Of a DNA stretch of 5,611 nt, positions 1-5,611 are shown piece by piece. The DNA is from Pseudomonadota bacterium (lineage in GTDB: Bacteria > Pseudomonadota > Alphaproteobacteria > Rhizobiales > Rhizobiaceae): contig JAEYXI010000448.1 in the NCBI GenBank assembly GCA_023428515.1, positions 1-5,611 of the forward strand, given 5' to 3'. The notes below the pieces were generated by a model, which saw only the letters and a list, made by a program, of their open reading frames with translations, ran no database searches and was not told where the DNA came from. Every line of letters begins with the position of its first letter. Within the stretch, counting starts at the first letter, position 1. The position numbers were made by a program, and so were the translations under genes.

Positions 1-1100
1 TTGTCGGCGACGACGCCACCGGCATGGCCGAGGCGATCGCCAAGCTGCTCAATGCGCCTGCGCTGAAGGCCGGCACCGTGCTGCGCGTCGGCCTGGAAGT
101 CAGGGGCGACGTCGCCAAGGTGGTGCGCACCAGCGTCTACGACCGCACGACCCATCTCGTTTCGATCGCGCTCGACGATCACGGCCAGTTCGTGCCGGCG
201 GCCGAGCCCGAGCCCAACCCGGAACTCCTCACCGCGTTTGACGAGAACCGGCCGGCGCCCGTGGTGCGCGGCAACCTGCCGACGGTCTATGACGGCATCT
301 ACCGCACCGCCTATTCCTACGGCATGTCGAGAAGCATGACGCAGAGGCTGGTCAAGCTGCTCGCCTCCGATGTCGATTTCCAGTCCCGCCTGAAACCTTC
401 CGACCGTATCGAAGTCTTCTTCTCCCAACCTGACAGCAATGATGAGATCTCGGAGGAATCCGAACTCCTCTATGTCTCGGCGACCTTCGGCGGCAACACC
501 CGCAATCTCTATCGCTTCCAGATGGAAGACGGCACTTTCGACTATTTCGACGAGGACGGCCGCAGCGCCAAGCAGTTCCTGCTGCGCAATCCGCTGCCGA
601 ACGGCAAGTTCCGCTCGGGCTTTGGCGGGCGCCGGCATCCGATCCTCGGCTATTCCAAGATGCACACCGGCGTCGACTGGGCCGCGCCGTCAGGCTCGCC
701 GATTCTCGCTGCCGGCAACGGCGTCGTCGAGAAGGCAGGCTGGGCAGGCGGCTACGGCAAGCAGACGATCATCAAGCACGCCAACGGCTACGAGACTTCC
801 TACAACCACCAGAGCCGCATCGGCGAAGGCATCAAGGCAGGCGTACGCGTGCGCCAGGGCCAGGTGATCGGCTATGTCGGCACCACCGGTCTCTCGACCG
901 GCGCGCATCTCCACTACGAGTTGATCGTCAACAAGCGCAAGGTCGACCCGATGCGCGTCCGCCTGCCGGTCGGCAAGGTGCTGAAGGGCGAGGAACTCGA
1001 TGCCTTCAACCGCGAGCGGGCCCGCATCGACGAGTTGCTGAAGGAAGAGGACAGCGATTCGCTGAAGGTCGCCAGCGCCAACGCCAAGGTCGGCGGCTAG
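1..1100 (+). CDS. M23 family (LytM-type) peptidoglycan metalloendopeptidase, 5' end missing
   Basis: This is a zinc endopeptidase expected to act in the periplasm on peptide cross-links of peptidoglycan. The reading frame is open to the window edge (the first whole codon is at position 3), so the true start lies upstream; the ATG at 24 is internal. Numbering from that Met, residues about 14-57 form a small beta-rich LysM/OapA-like module. Residues about 84-137 resemble the second domain of Csd3/MepM-type peptidases. The M23 domain covers about 195-312. It has all the expected residues: His205 in the RRHP segment, zinc ligands His214 and Asp218 in HTGVD, catalytic His262 in YNHQ, and His295/His297 in HLHYE. 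The enzyme should therefore be active, unlike degenerate EnvC/NlpD-type activators. A charged 40-residue tail ends at a TAG stop. Its substrate bond is inferred from the family. The signal peptide or membrane anchor would lie in the missing part. Confidence 0.93.
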   Translation, partial: VGDDATGMAEAIAKLLNAPALKAGTVLRVGLEVRGDVAKVVRTSVYDRTTHLVSIALDDHGQFVPAAEPEPNPELLTAFDENRPAPVVRGNLPTVYDGIYRTAYSYGMSRSMTQRLVKLLASDVDFQSRLKPSDRIEVFFSQPDSNDEISEESELLYVSATFGGNTRNLYRFQMEDGTFDYFDEDGRSAKQFLLRNPLPNGKFRSGFGGRRHPILGYSKMHTGVDWAAPSGSPILAAGNGVVEKAGWAGGYGKQTIIKHANGYETSYNHQSRIGEGIKAGVRVRQGQVIGYVGTTGLSTGAHLHYELIVNKRKVDPMRVRLPVGKVLKGEELDAFNRERARIDELLKEEDSDSLKVASANAKVGG

Positions 1101-1113
1101 CACAGCCAGGCCG

Positions 1114-2658
1114 TCACGGCGCCTCCGGATCCGACTGCGGCCTGCCTCCGGGAATCGTCATCCACGCTATGACCGCTGAAAGCAGCGAAAGCGCCGCGGT
1201 TGTCCACGCCACGGCAGCGAAGGCGGCATCGCTCGCGGCGATCCTTACCGCATCGAGATCGGGGGGAAGGCTGGCGGGTTCGCCGAAGCCGGGCACGCCC
1301 GAAGCGTCGCCCACTGCCGAAGCATAGCTCAGCGCCACGATGGCTCCCATCGCCGCGACCGCGATCAGCCCGGCTATGCGCGAGACCGCATTGTTGATTC
1401 CCGAGGCCGCGCCCGTGTCCTCATCGGCCACCGACGTCATCACCGCGGTGGACAGCGGCGACACGACCATCGCCATGCCGATCCCCATCAGGGTCATTGC
1501 GGGAAACACGCCCTGCCAGAAATCGCGGAAGCCGTTGCCGACCATCAAGGCAAGCGCCGCGAAAGCCACGGCAACGACGACGCTTCCCGCGGCGATCGGA
1601 AGCCGCGCCCCAACCCTGTCGGAAAGCTTGCCCATGGATCCCGACATCAGCGCCATCGCCAGCGACAGCGGCACGAAGATGAAGCCGGCTTCGCCCTCGC
1701 CGAGACCCCAGCCGGCGATCAGCAGCATCGGCAGGTAGAACAGGATTCCCGAAAGCGCGAAATAGAGGAAGAAGGTCGCCGCATTGGCTCCCGAGAACGC
1801 CGCCGAGCGGAAGAGCCCGAGATCGACCATCGGCTCGCGCTGGCGTCGTTCCCAATAGATGAAGCCTGCAAGGGCGAACAGGCCCGCCACGGCGAAGGCC
1901 AGCGGCGGCACGATCGATCCGGCCGCGTCCGACAGCGCGGTCAGGCCGTAAGCAAGCGCGCCGAGCCCTGCGGTCGCGATCGCTGCGCCGCCGAGGTCGA
2001 GCGCGCGCTTTTCAGTCGGCCTGTCCGGCGGAACCTTGAACAGGAGCAGGTAGACGGCAAGCGCGCCGAGCGGCAGGTTGATGGCGAAGATCAGCCGCCA
2101 GACGCCGTCGCCGAAGGTCGAAAGCACCAATCCGCCGATCACAGGGCCGAGCGCGGTGGTCAGGGCGGACGACGCCGCCCAGATGCCGATCGCCCTGCCT
2201 CGCTCCTTCCTGGGATAGGCCTTGGCGATGATCGCCAGGCTGCCCGGCACCATGATGGCCGCGCCGACGCCCTGCACGGCGCGCGCCGCGATCAGCGAGC
2301 CGGGTCCGGGCGCGAGGGCGCAAGCGAGCGAGGCGGCCACGAAAAGCACGATGCCGGTGACGAAGGTGCGGCGCAGCCCGAAATTGTCGCCGGCAGCGCC
2401 GCCGGCAAGAATCAGCGCCGAAAGCGTGACCGCATAGGCGTTGGAGATCCACTGCGCATCGGCGAGCGTGGCGCCGATGTCGCTGCGTATGGCCGGGATG
2501 GCGATCGAGACCACCGACCCGTCGATGAAGCCGAGCGCCGAGGCCAGTATGGCGGCGACGAGCACGAAGCGGCGCTGCGGCCGCGGGCAGAACGTCTCGC
2601 CTGGAACAGGAGCGTTCTGCGGCACGGCGCTGCTATGGGATTCGAAGGGCGATCGCAT
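1114..2658 (-). CDS. DHA2-type MFS exporter, 14 transmembrane helices
   Basis: This is an inner-membrane proton-driven drug/solute antiporter of the major facilitator superfamily, 514 residues, which is normal for the 14-helix DHA2 (EmrB/QacA) group. Helix 1 (about 31-53) carries Asp46 in the FIDGSVV segment, matching the family's LDxT motif. Motif A follows helix 2 (GGAAGDNFGLRR, Asp91). Motif B contains Arg127 in RAVQGVGAA. Motif C is the GPVIGG stretch at 171-176 in helix 5. A second motif A-like loop lies at about 339-352 (SGSMGKLSDRVG), and the last helix is about 478-501. No HlyD/EmrA adaptor gene is adjacent, so a tripartite pump is not indicated, and the substrate cannot be told. The ATG at 2658 is preceded by an in-frame TGA at 2665-2667, which fixes the upstream limit of the gene. 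No Shine-Dalgarno sequence is visible. The gene converges on the M23 gene with 13 bases between stops. Confidence 0.92.
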   Translation of the reverse strand: MRSPFESHSSAVPQNAPVPGETFCPRPQRRFVLVAAILASALGFIDGSVVSIAIPAIRSDIGATLADAQWISNAYAVTLSALILAGGAAGDNFGLRRTFVTGIVLFVAASLACALAPGPGSLIAARAVQGVGAAIMVPGSLAIIAKAYPRKERGRAIGIWAASSALTTALGPVIGGLVLSTFGDGVWRLIFAINLPLGALAVYLLLFKVPPDRPTEKRALDLGGAAIATAGLGALAYGLTALSDAAGSIVPPLAFAVAGLFALAGFIYWERRQREPMVDLGLFRSAAFSGANAATFFLYFALSGILFYLPMLLIAGWGLGEGEAGFIFVPLSLAMALMSGSMGKLSDRVGARLPIAAGSVVVAVAFAALALMVGNGFRDFWQGVFPAMTLMGIGMAMVVSPLSTAVMTSVADEDTGAASGINNAVSRIAGLIAVAAMGAIVALSYASAVGDASGVPGFGEPASLPPDLDAVRIAASDAAFAAVAWTTAALSLLSAVIAWMTIPGGRPQSDPEAP

Positions 2659-2681
2659 GCCGGATCAGATAAAGCCGGATC
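2659..2681 (-). repeat. Two direct copies of GATCCGGC, 15-base period, directly before the exporter ATG
   Basis: On the minus strand the octamer GATCCGGC occurs at 2681-2674 and again at 2666-2659, with a 7-base AT-richer gap (TTTATCT) between copies. The second copy touches the start codon of the exporter. The copies flank the proposed -10 element, so a regulator bound here could block transcription. The arrangement is seen directly; a role as an operator is inference. No TetR, MarR or LysR-type regulator gene is present in the window. Confidence 0.35.
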
Positions 2682-2694
2682 GCGCATCGGGCAA
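2666..2694 (-). promoter_or_regulatory. Candidate promoter of the MFS exporter (possibly leaderless)
   Basis: On the minus strand TTGCCC (2694-2689, four of six matches to TTGACA) is followed after 17 bases by TATCTG (2671-2666), a weak -10 box. Seven bases separate the -10 from the ATG at 2658, so transcription would begin at or next to the start codon. This fits the absence of a ribosome binding site and the in-frame stop at 2665-2667. The -10 match is poor, so this remains a candidate. Confidence 0.35.
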
Positions 2695-2711
2695 CGATCG
2701 CCCGCGACGAA

Positions 2712-2754
2712 GCGATCATGGCCAGGCCGCGATGAGGCGGCCGGGCCAGGTCGC
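2712..2754 (-). terminator. Strong GC-rich hairpin after the L,D-transpeptidase gene
   Basis: TGGCC-A-GGCCGC (2719-2730) pairs with GCGGCC-G-GGCCA (2737-2748) around a six-base loop, giving eleven pairs with one mismatch. After a small internal loop, GCGA (2712-2715) also pairs with TCGC (2751-2754). It begins six bases after the transpeptidase stop and lies before the candidate exporter promoter, a good place for a terminator. No T-run follows on either strand, so it is not a classical intrinsic terminator. It may stop polymerase weakly, protect the 3' end of the mRNA, or work with Rho. Confidence 0.4.
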
Positions 2755-2759
2755 GAAAA

Positions 2760-4217
2760 CTATTCGACGAATTCTACCGTCACGCCGGGCTTCACCAGCT
2801 TGGCCAGTTCCTGCGCGTCCCAGTTGGTGAGGCGCACGCAGCCATGGCTCTCGGTCTTGCCGATCTTCGAGGGATCGGGCGTGCCGTGCACGCCGTAGGT
2901 CGGCTTGTCGAGCGCGATCCAGACGGAACCGACAGGTCCGTTGGGGCCTGGCGGGATGGTCAGGATCTTGTTGTTCTCGCCCTGCTTGAAGTTGAGGTCA
3001 GGATTGTAGGTGTAGTCGGGATCGAGCACGACTCGCGAGACGGCATGCGTGCCTGATGGCGAGGGCGTGTCGGTCGAGCCGATGGTCGCCGGATAGGCAG
3101 CGACCAGCTTGTCGTCGGCGTCATAGGCGCGGACCTGCTTCTCGCTCTTGTCGGCGACGATCCGGGTGACAGGCTTGGCGATCGGCTGGCCGACATTGGC
3201 AACACGGATGATCGTGCCGACGCGGCTGAAGTTGGCCTGGGGATTGAGAGCCTTGAGAAAGGCCTCGTCCATGTGGAAACGCTCTGCAAGCATCTCTGTC
3301 GTCGACGTGTAGCTCAGCTTATCGAGCTTCGCCTTCTCGCCGTAGTCGGCAGGCACCGCGGCGACGAACGGGCCGGCGACGTCGGCCGCCGTCAGCGTGT
3401 AGTTGATGAAGGCGTCACCGCCGCTCGCGGCCAGCGCCTTCTTGATGCCTTCGGCGTCGGTCGACTTCAGGTTCTCCCTGGTGATGGTACGATAGGCGAT
3501 GATCGCCTTGTCGACATTGGAGCCGAAGCGCCCGTCGATGACGCCGGGCGACGCGCCGCGGCGGTCGAGCAGCACCTGAAGCGCTGCGACATCCTCGCGC
3601 GCACCGAGCCTGAGCGAGGGGTCTATCGCGCCTTCCACGATGTTGGGCGTGGCGGGCGCAGGCGCCTCGGCGGTAGCCGGCGGCCTGCTGTCGAGCGGCC
3701 GGCGCTCAATCCCACCGGGGGCAGGCTCGCGCGCAATCATATCGGGCTCGTCGGGAAACGCGCGGCGCGGCGCCGAATAGTCGTCGATACCGCCCGGCAG
3801 CTCTTCGCGCGCATAATCGTCATAGTCGTCGATCGGCGGGCCCGGCCTGACGCCTAGCTCGCGCAGCTTCTCCTGGCGCAGGCGTTCCATGTCCTCGGGG
3901 TCGTCGAGATAATAGCGCTCCTGTTCGCCGCGCATGGCGTCGCGGCGCAAGCGCCGTTCGTCACGCCGCAGCCGGCGCTCGGCGCGCCTGGGACGCTCTA
4001 CCGAGATCACCTCGCCGGTATAGGCGTCGACGATCACGCGTCGACCGAACTCGTCGTAATAGATCTCGACATCGCCATACTGGGCGAGATGGATACCTTC
4101 AACGGCCTGCCGGGGGGCGGGAAGCACATCTTTCCCTGTCGAAAAAACCGCAGCCTGCGCGCCCGCGGCCGAAAACCCGACGGCAAGCGCCGAAAGCAAG
4201 ATCACCCTGCGCAACAT
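2760..4217 (-). CDS. Exported L,D-transpeptidase (YkuD domain) with peptidoglycan-binding module
   Basis: This periplasmic enzyme of the YkuD family uses a cysteine to make 3-3 cross-links in peptidoglycan or to attach proteins to it. With the ATG at 4217 it has 485 residues. A clear signal peptide (MLRR, then a hydrophobic stretch, then AGAQA at 18-22) is followed by a segment rich in Tyr and acidic residues, an Arg-rich repeat (80-93), an acidic/Pro-Ala linker (about 125-195), a PG_binding_1-like domain (about 203-245), a LysM-like stretch (about 300-341) and the YkuD domain (about 351-485). The catalytic motif is intact: His444, then SHGCVR with His458, Cys460 and Arg462. The start at 4217 has a good ribosome site (GGAGAGAG, 4232-4225). 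An in-frame ATG at 4238 (492 residues) is also possible. The frame stays open to an ATG at 4508, but that extension overlaps the neighbouring gene and would bury the signal peptide. Which L,D-transpeptidase reaction it performs cannot be read from the sequence. Confidence 0.93.
   Translation of the reverse strand: MLRRVILLSALAVGFSAAGAQAAVFSTGKDVLPAPRQAVEGIHLAQYGDVEIYYDEFGRRVIVDAYTGEVISVERPRRAERRLRRDERRLRRDAMRGEQERYYLDDPEDMERLRQEKLRELGVRPGPPIDDYDDYAREELPGGIDDYSAPRRAFPDEPDMIAREPAPGGIERRPLDSRPPATAEAPAPATPNIVEGAIDPSLRLGAREDVAALQVLLDRRGASPGVIDGRFGSNVDKAIIAYRTITRENLKSTDAEGIKKALAASGGDAFINYTLTAADVAGPFVAAVPADYGEKAKLDKLSYTSTTEMLAERFHMDEAFLKALNPQANFSRVGTIIRVANVGQPIAKPVTRIVADKSEKQVRAYDADDKLVAAYPATIGSTDTPSPSGTHAVSRVVLDPDYTYNPDLNFKQGENNKILTIPPGPNGPVGSVWIALDKPTYGVHGTPDPSKIGKTESHGCVRLTNWDAQELAKLVKPGVTVEFVE
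3939..3980 (-). repeat. Tandem 21-base repeat encoding ERRLRRD twice
   Basis: Two adjacent 21-base units inside the L,D-transpeptidase gene encode the exact heptad ERRLRRD twice (residues 80-86 and 87-93). The DNA units differ at about six of 21 positions while the peptide is identical, which suggests an old duplication whose protein sequence has been kept. The result is a strongly basic, probably helical patch after the signal peptide, next to acidic stretches. Confidence 0.75.
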
Positions 4218-4224
4218 TCCCAAG

Positions 4225-4232
4225 CTCTCTCC
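4225..4232 (-). promoter_or_regulatory. Ribosome binding site that favours the 4217 start of the L,D-transpeptidase
   Basis: The minus strand reads GGAGAGAG at 4232-4225. The GGAGAG core ends nine bases before the ATG at 4217, and that start places the hydrophobic signal-peptide core immediately after MLRR. The alternative ATG at 4238 has a weaker GAGG about nine bases ahead. Confidence 0.6.
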
Positions 4233-4302
4233 GTCCATCACCCGCCGCCTCGATATGGCGCGGATGCCACTCCCGTGCGGCCTGGTGGCGACCGCAGCAA
4301 AC

Positions 4303-4327
4303 AACGCCATTCCCGAATAATGGTTGC
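4303..4327 (-). promoter_or_regulatory. Candidate EcfG/RpoE2-type stress promoter of the L,D-transpeptidase
   Basis: The minus strand has GCAAC (4327-4323), 16 bases, then CGTT (4306-4303). The alphaproteobacterial general-stress sigma factor EcfG/RpoE2 recognises GGAAC, a spacer of 16-17, and CGTT, so eight of nine defined bases match. Transcription would start near 4296, leaving an untranslated leader of about 80 bases before the ATG at 4217. A 5-base inverted repeat, CCATT/AATGG (4323-4319 and 4311-4307 on this strand), lies inside the spacer. No convincing housekeeping promoter was seen in 4218-4380. The pattern is short, so a chance match is possible. Confidence 0.35.
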
Positions 4328-4380
4328 AACATGAACGGGGCATGAAAATGGCGTGGGTGCAGCGGCCGTCCGCCCGTATT

Positions 4381-5611
4381 TCACGGCCTGGAACTCCGTT
4401 CATGCAGCGCGTCATGCCCGCCGCGGCCGAGAAGATGCGCGACCGACCGCGAAGCATGGTGCGCAATCTGGTCGAGCCGCCGGACCGCGTCGATCCGCGC
4501 GAAGGCATCCGCCGCGGTCAGCTTTCCCGGCGCAACGGAGGCCAGCGTCGCGGCGCGATGATCGCGCTGCACGACGTCCAGTTCCGCCGCCGCCCTCTCC
4601 ACGTCGGCGAGTGCTGAGGCGATTTCGGGCGAAACGCTCCAGCCGATGGGAGCGGCCTGCGCGCTGAGGGCGGCTTCCGAGGTGATCGAACGACCGACCG
4701 CTTCCGCCGCGCGCAGGGCCTCCTCGCAAAGCCCGGCAGCGCGAAGGTCCTGGGCGGCTCCAGCCGACTGGCCCGAAAGCTCGCCCTCTGCCACAGCTTC
4801 CACGAGGCGCGAAGTGTGATCGAGCGCGTGCAGCGTGCTGGTCAGGCGATACTGCTCGGCTTCCGTCTCGGGCGGCTCCTTCAGTTCGGAGAGGAAATCC
4901 CTGACCTCCTCGAGCGCTGCGGCGGCGGCCTGAGTGTCCTGCCCGGCACGGCCAGCCCCGCCGGAAAGTTGCGTGGAAACCGAGGCGGCGGTTTTCGTCA
5001 GAACATCGGCCACGACGCGCCGGGCCGTTTCGACGGCAATCACCGGACTGACGAGCGCGCTCGGATCGAGAGCGCGCTGAAGCGCCGTCTGCCGCGAAGG
5101 CAGCAGCCGCTCCACTACGCGGGTGAACCACTGCGTCGCAGGAAGGAGAACGGCGACGCCCACCACGTTGTAGGCGGTGTGATAGGCGGCAAGCAGCGTC
5201 ATCCCATCAATGGAGTCGATCAGGGTCCTCATCAGCGCCGCCGTGAACGGGAAAGCCGCGATGGCGATGAGCGCCGCGATCACCTTGAACAGCACATAGG
5301 CGAGCGCAAGGCGCTTAGCGGTCGTGCTGGCGCCGATCGCTGCCAGTGCGGAACTGGTCGCCGTGCCGATATTCTGGCCGATGATCAGCGCCGCGCCCTG
5401 CTCCAGGCCGACCGCCCCGGCGTAATAGGCCGAAATGGTGACTGCGATGGCGGCCGTCGAAGACTGCATGACCGCGGTCATCGCCAGGCCGACGAAGATG
5501 AGCATCATGAGGCCGACCAAGCCTGCGCCCCAGCCGACATCAGGCATGCCGAGCACCGCCGGCAGGTCGGACGGATGCAGGCTCTCGTCCAGGCCGCCCA
5601 TGCCCTGCTGC
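4381..5611 (-). CDS. Na+/phosphate cotransporter-family protein with PhoU-like tail, N-terminus missing
   Basis: This is an inner-membrane protein of the Na/Pi cotransporter family (NptA/YjbB type), which moves phosphate with or against sodium. The frame is open to the window edge, so the ATG at 5601 is internal and the first membrane repeat lies outside. Numbering from that Met, a hydrophobic helix at about 25-45 leads into the family's QSS motif (Gln46-Ser48, in MQSSTAAIAVT). The GQNIGT signature is at 75-80, further helices are at about 98-120 and 138-160, and the typical HTAYNVVG segment is at 141-148. These mark the second of the two inverted Na_Pi_cotrans repeats. Residues about 190-400 are soluble, rich in Ala, Glu and Arg, and predicted helical, as in the PhoU-like cytoplasmic domain often fused to this family; here that similarity is weak by eye. 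The gene lies 163 bases ahead of the L,D-transpeptidase on the same strand. No phosphate-regulon (Pho box) site can be checked because its promoter is outside. Confidence 0.9.
   Translation of the reverse strand, partial: QQGMGGLDESLHPSDLPAVLGMPDVGWGAGLVGLMMLIFVGLAMTAVMQSSTAAIAVTISAYYAGAVGLEQGAALIIGQNIGTATSSALAAIGASTTAKRLALAYVLFKVIAALIAIAAFPFTAALMRTLIDSIDGMTLLAAYHTAYNVVGVAVLLPATQWFTRVVERLLPSRQTALQRALDPSALVSPVIAVETARRVVADVLTKTAASVSTQLSGGAGRAGQDTQAAAAALEEVRDFLSELKEPPETEAEQYRLTSTLHALDHTSRLVEAVAEGELSGQSAGAAQDLRAAGLCEEALRAAEAVGRSITSEAALSAQAAPIGWSVSPEIASALADVERAAAELDVVQRDHRAATLASVAPGKLTAADAFARIDAVRRLDQIAHHASRSVAHLLGRGGHDALHERSSRP

Noticed and set aside
690..1103. 137-residue minus-strand frame opposite the M23 domain
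   Set aside because: It is antisense to the catalytic core of the endopeptidase, and its Ala/Val/Leu/Asp-rich sequence is the usual mirror of GC-rich coding DNA.
1111..1121. Small inverted repeat GCCG-TCA-CGGC at the exporter stop as a terminator
   Set aside because: The stem is only four to five base pairs with a minimal loop and no T-run follows, so it is too weak to support a terminator call.
2441..2898. Plus-strand open frames crossing the exporter start and the 2659-2759 intergenic region
   Set aside because: They run antisense into both flanking genes, lack a convincing ribosome site, and have no recognisable domain.
3273..3857. 194-residue plus-strand open frame opposite the L,D-transpeptidase
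   Set aside because: It lies wholly antisense to a gene with an intact catalytic motif, is rich in Arg/Gly/Ala as expected of GC-rich shadow frames, and shows no known motif.
1114..4217. Exporter and L,D-transpeptidase as one operon, or as a new antibiotic self-protection unit with the M23 enzyme
   Set aside because: A strong hairpin and a promoter-like pair separate the two genes, the M23 gene is on the other strand, and there is no biosynthetic, toxin or regulator gene to suggest a joint system.
4218..4508. N-terminal extension of the L,D-transpeptidase frame up to the ATG at 4508 (97 extra residues)
   Set aside because: It overlaps the coding end of the Na/Pi cotransporter gene by 128 bases, has no protein-like composition, and would place a clear signal peptide in the interior. 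The start at 4217 has a good ribosome site.
4412..5131. 239-residue minus-strand frame overlapping the Na/Pi cotransporter gene
   Set aside because: It is a shifted frame of the same strand with Arg/Gly/Ala-rich shadow composition. The overlapping frame has the family motifs and runs through the whole region.

Overview
The window is GC-rich DNA with dense, long, overlapping spurious frames and strongly GC3-biased codon use. The protein types and the style of the envelope genes suggest an alphaproteobacterium, most likely of the order Hyphomicrobiales (Mesorhizobium or Aminobacter-like). This assignment rests on the look of the proteins and not on a marker gene. No RNA gene, insertion sequence, CRISPR array or prophage gene is visible, and the region reads as ordinary chromosome.

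Four protein-coding genes fill almost all of it. From the left: the 3' part of a plus-strand M23 (LytM-type) peptidoglycan endopeptidase, cut by the window edge; a convergent minus-strand 14-helix DHA2-type major facilitator exporter only 13 bases away; a minus-strand exported L,D-transpeptidase (YkuD domain, with a peptidoglycan-binding module and an arginine-rich N-terminal region); and, at the right edge, the 3' part of a minus-strand Na+/phosphate cotransporter-family protein with a cytoplasmic helical (PhoU-like) tail. Only two intergenic stretches exceed 50 bases: 2659-2759 (between transpeptidase and exporter) and 4218-4380 (between cotransporter and transpeptidase).

Two of the four genes act on peptidoglycan: one cuts peptide cross-links (M23) and one makes 3-3 cross-links or anchors proteins to the wall (L,D-transpeptidase). 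The other two are inner-membrane transporters. I see no evidence that they form one operon. The short intergenic regions hold plausible separate control signals: a strong hairpin after the transpeptidase, a promoter-like pair placed so that the exporter mRNA would begin at its ATG (leaderless), and a near-match to the alphaproteobacterial general-stress (EcfG/RpoE2) promoter ahead of the transpeptidase. These signals are the most interesting content. No clearly new system was found.
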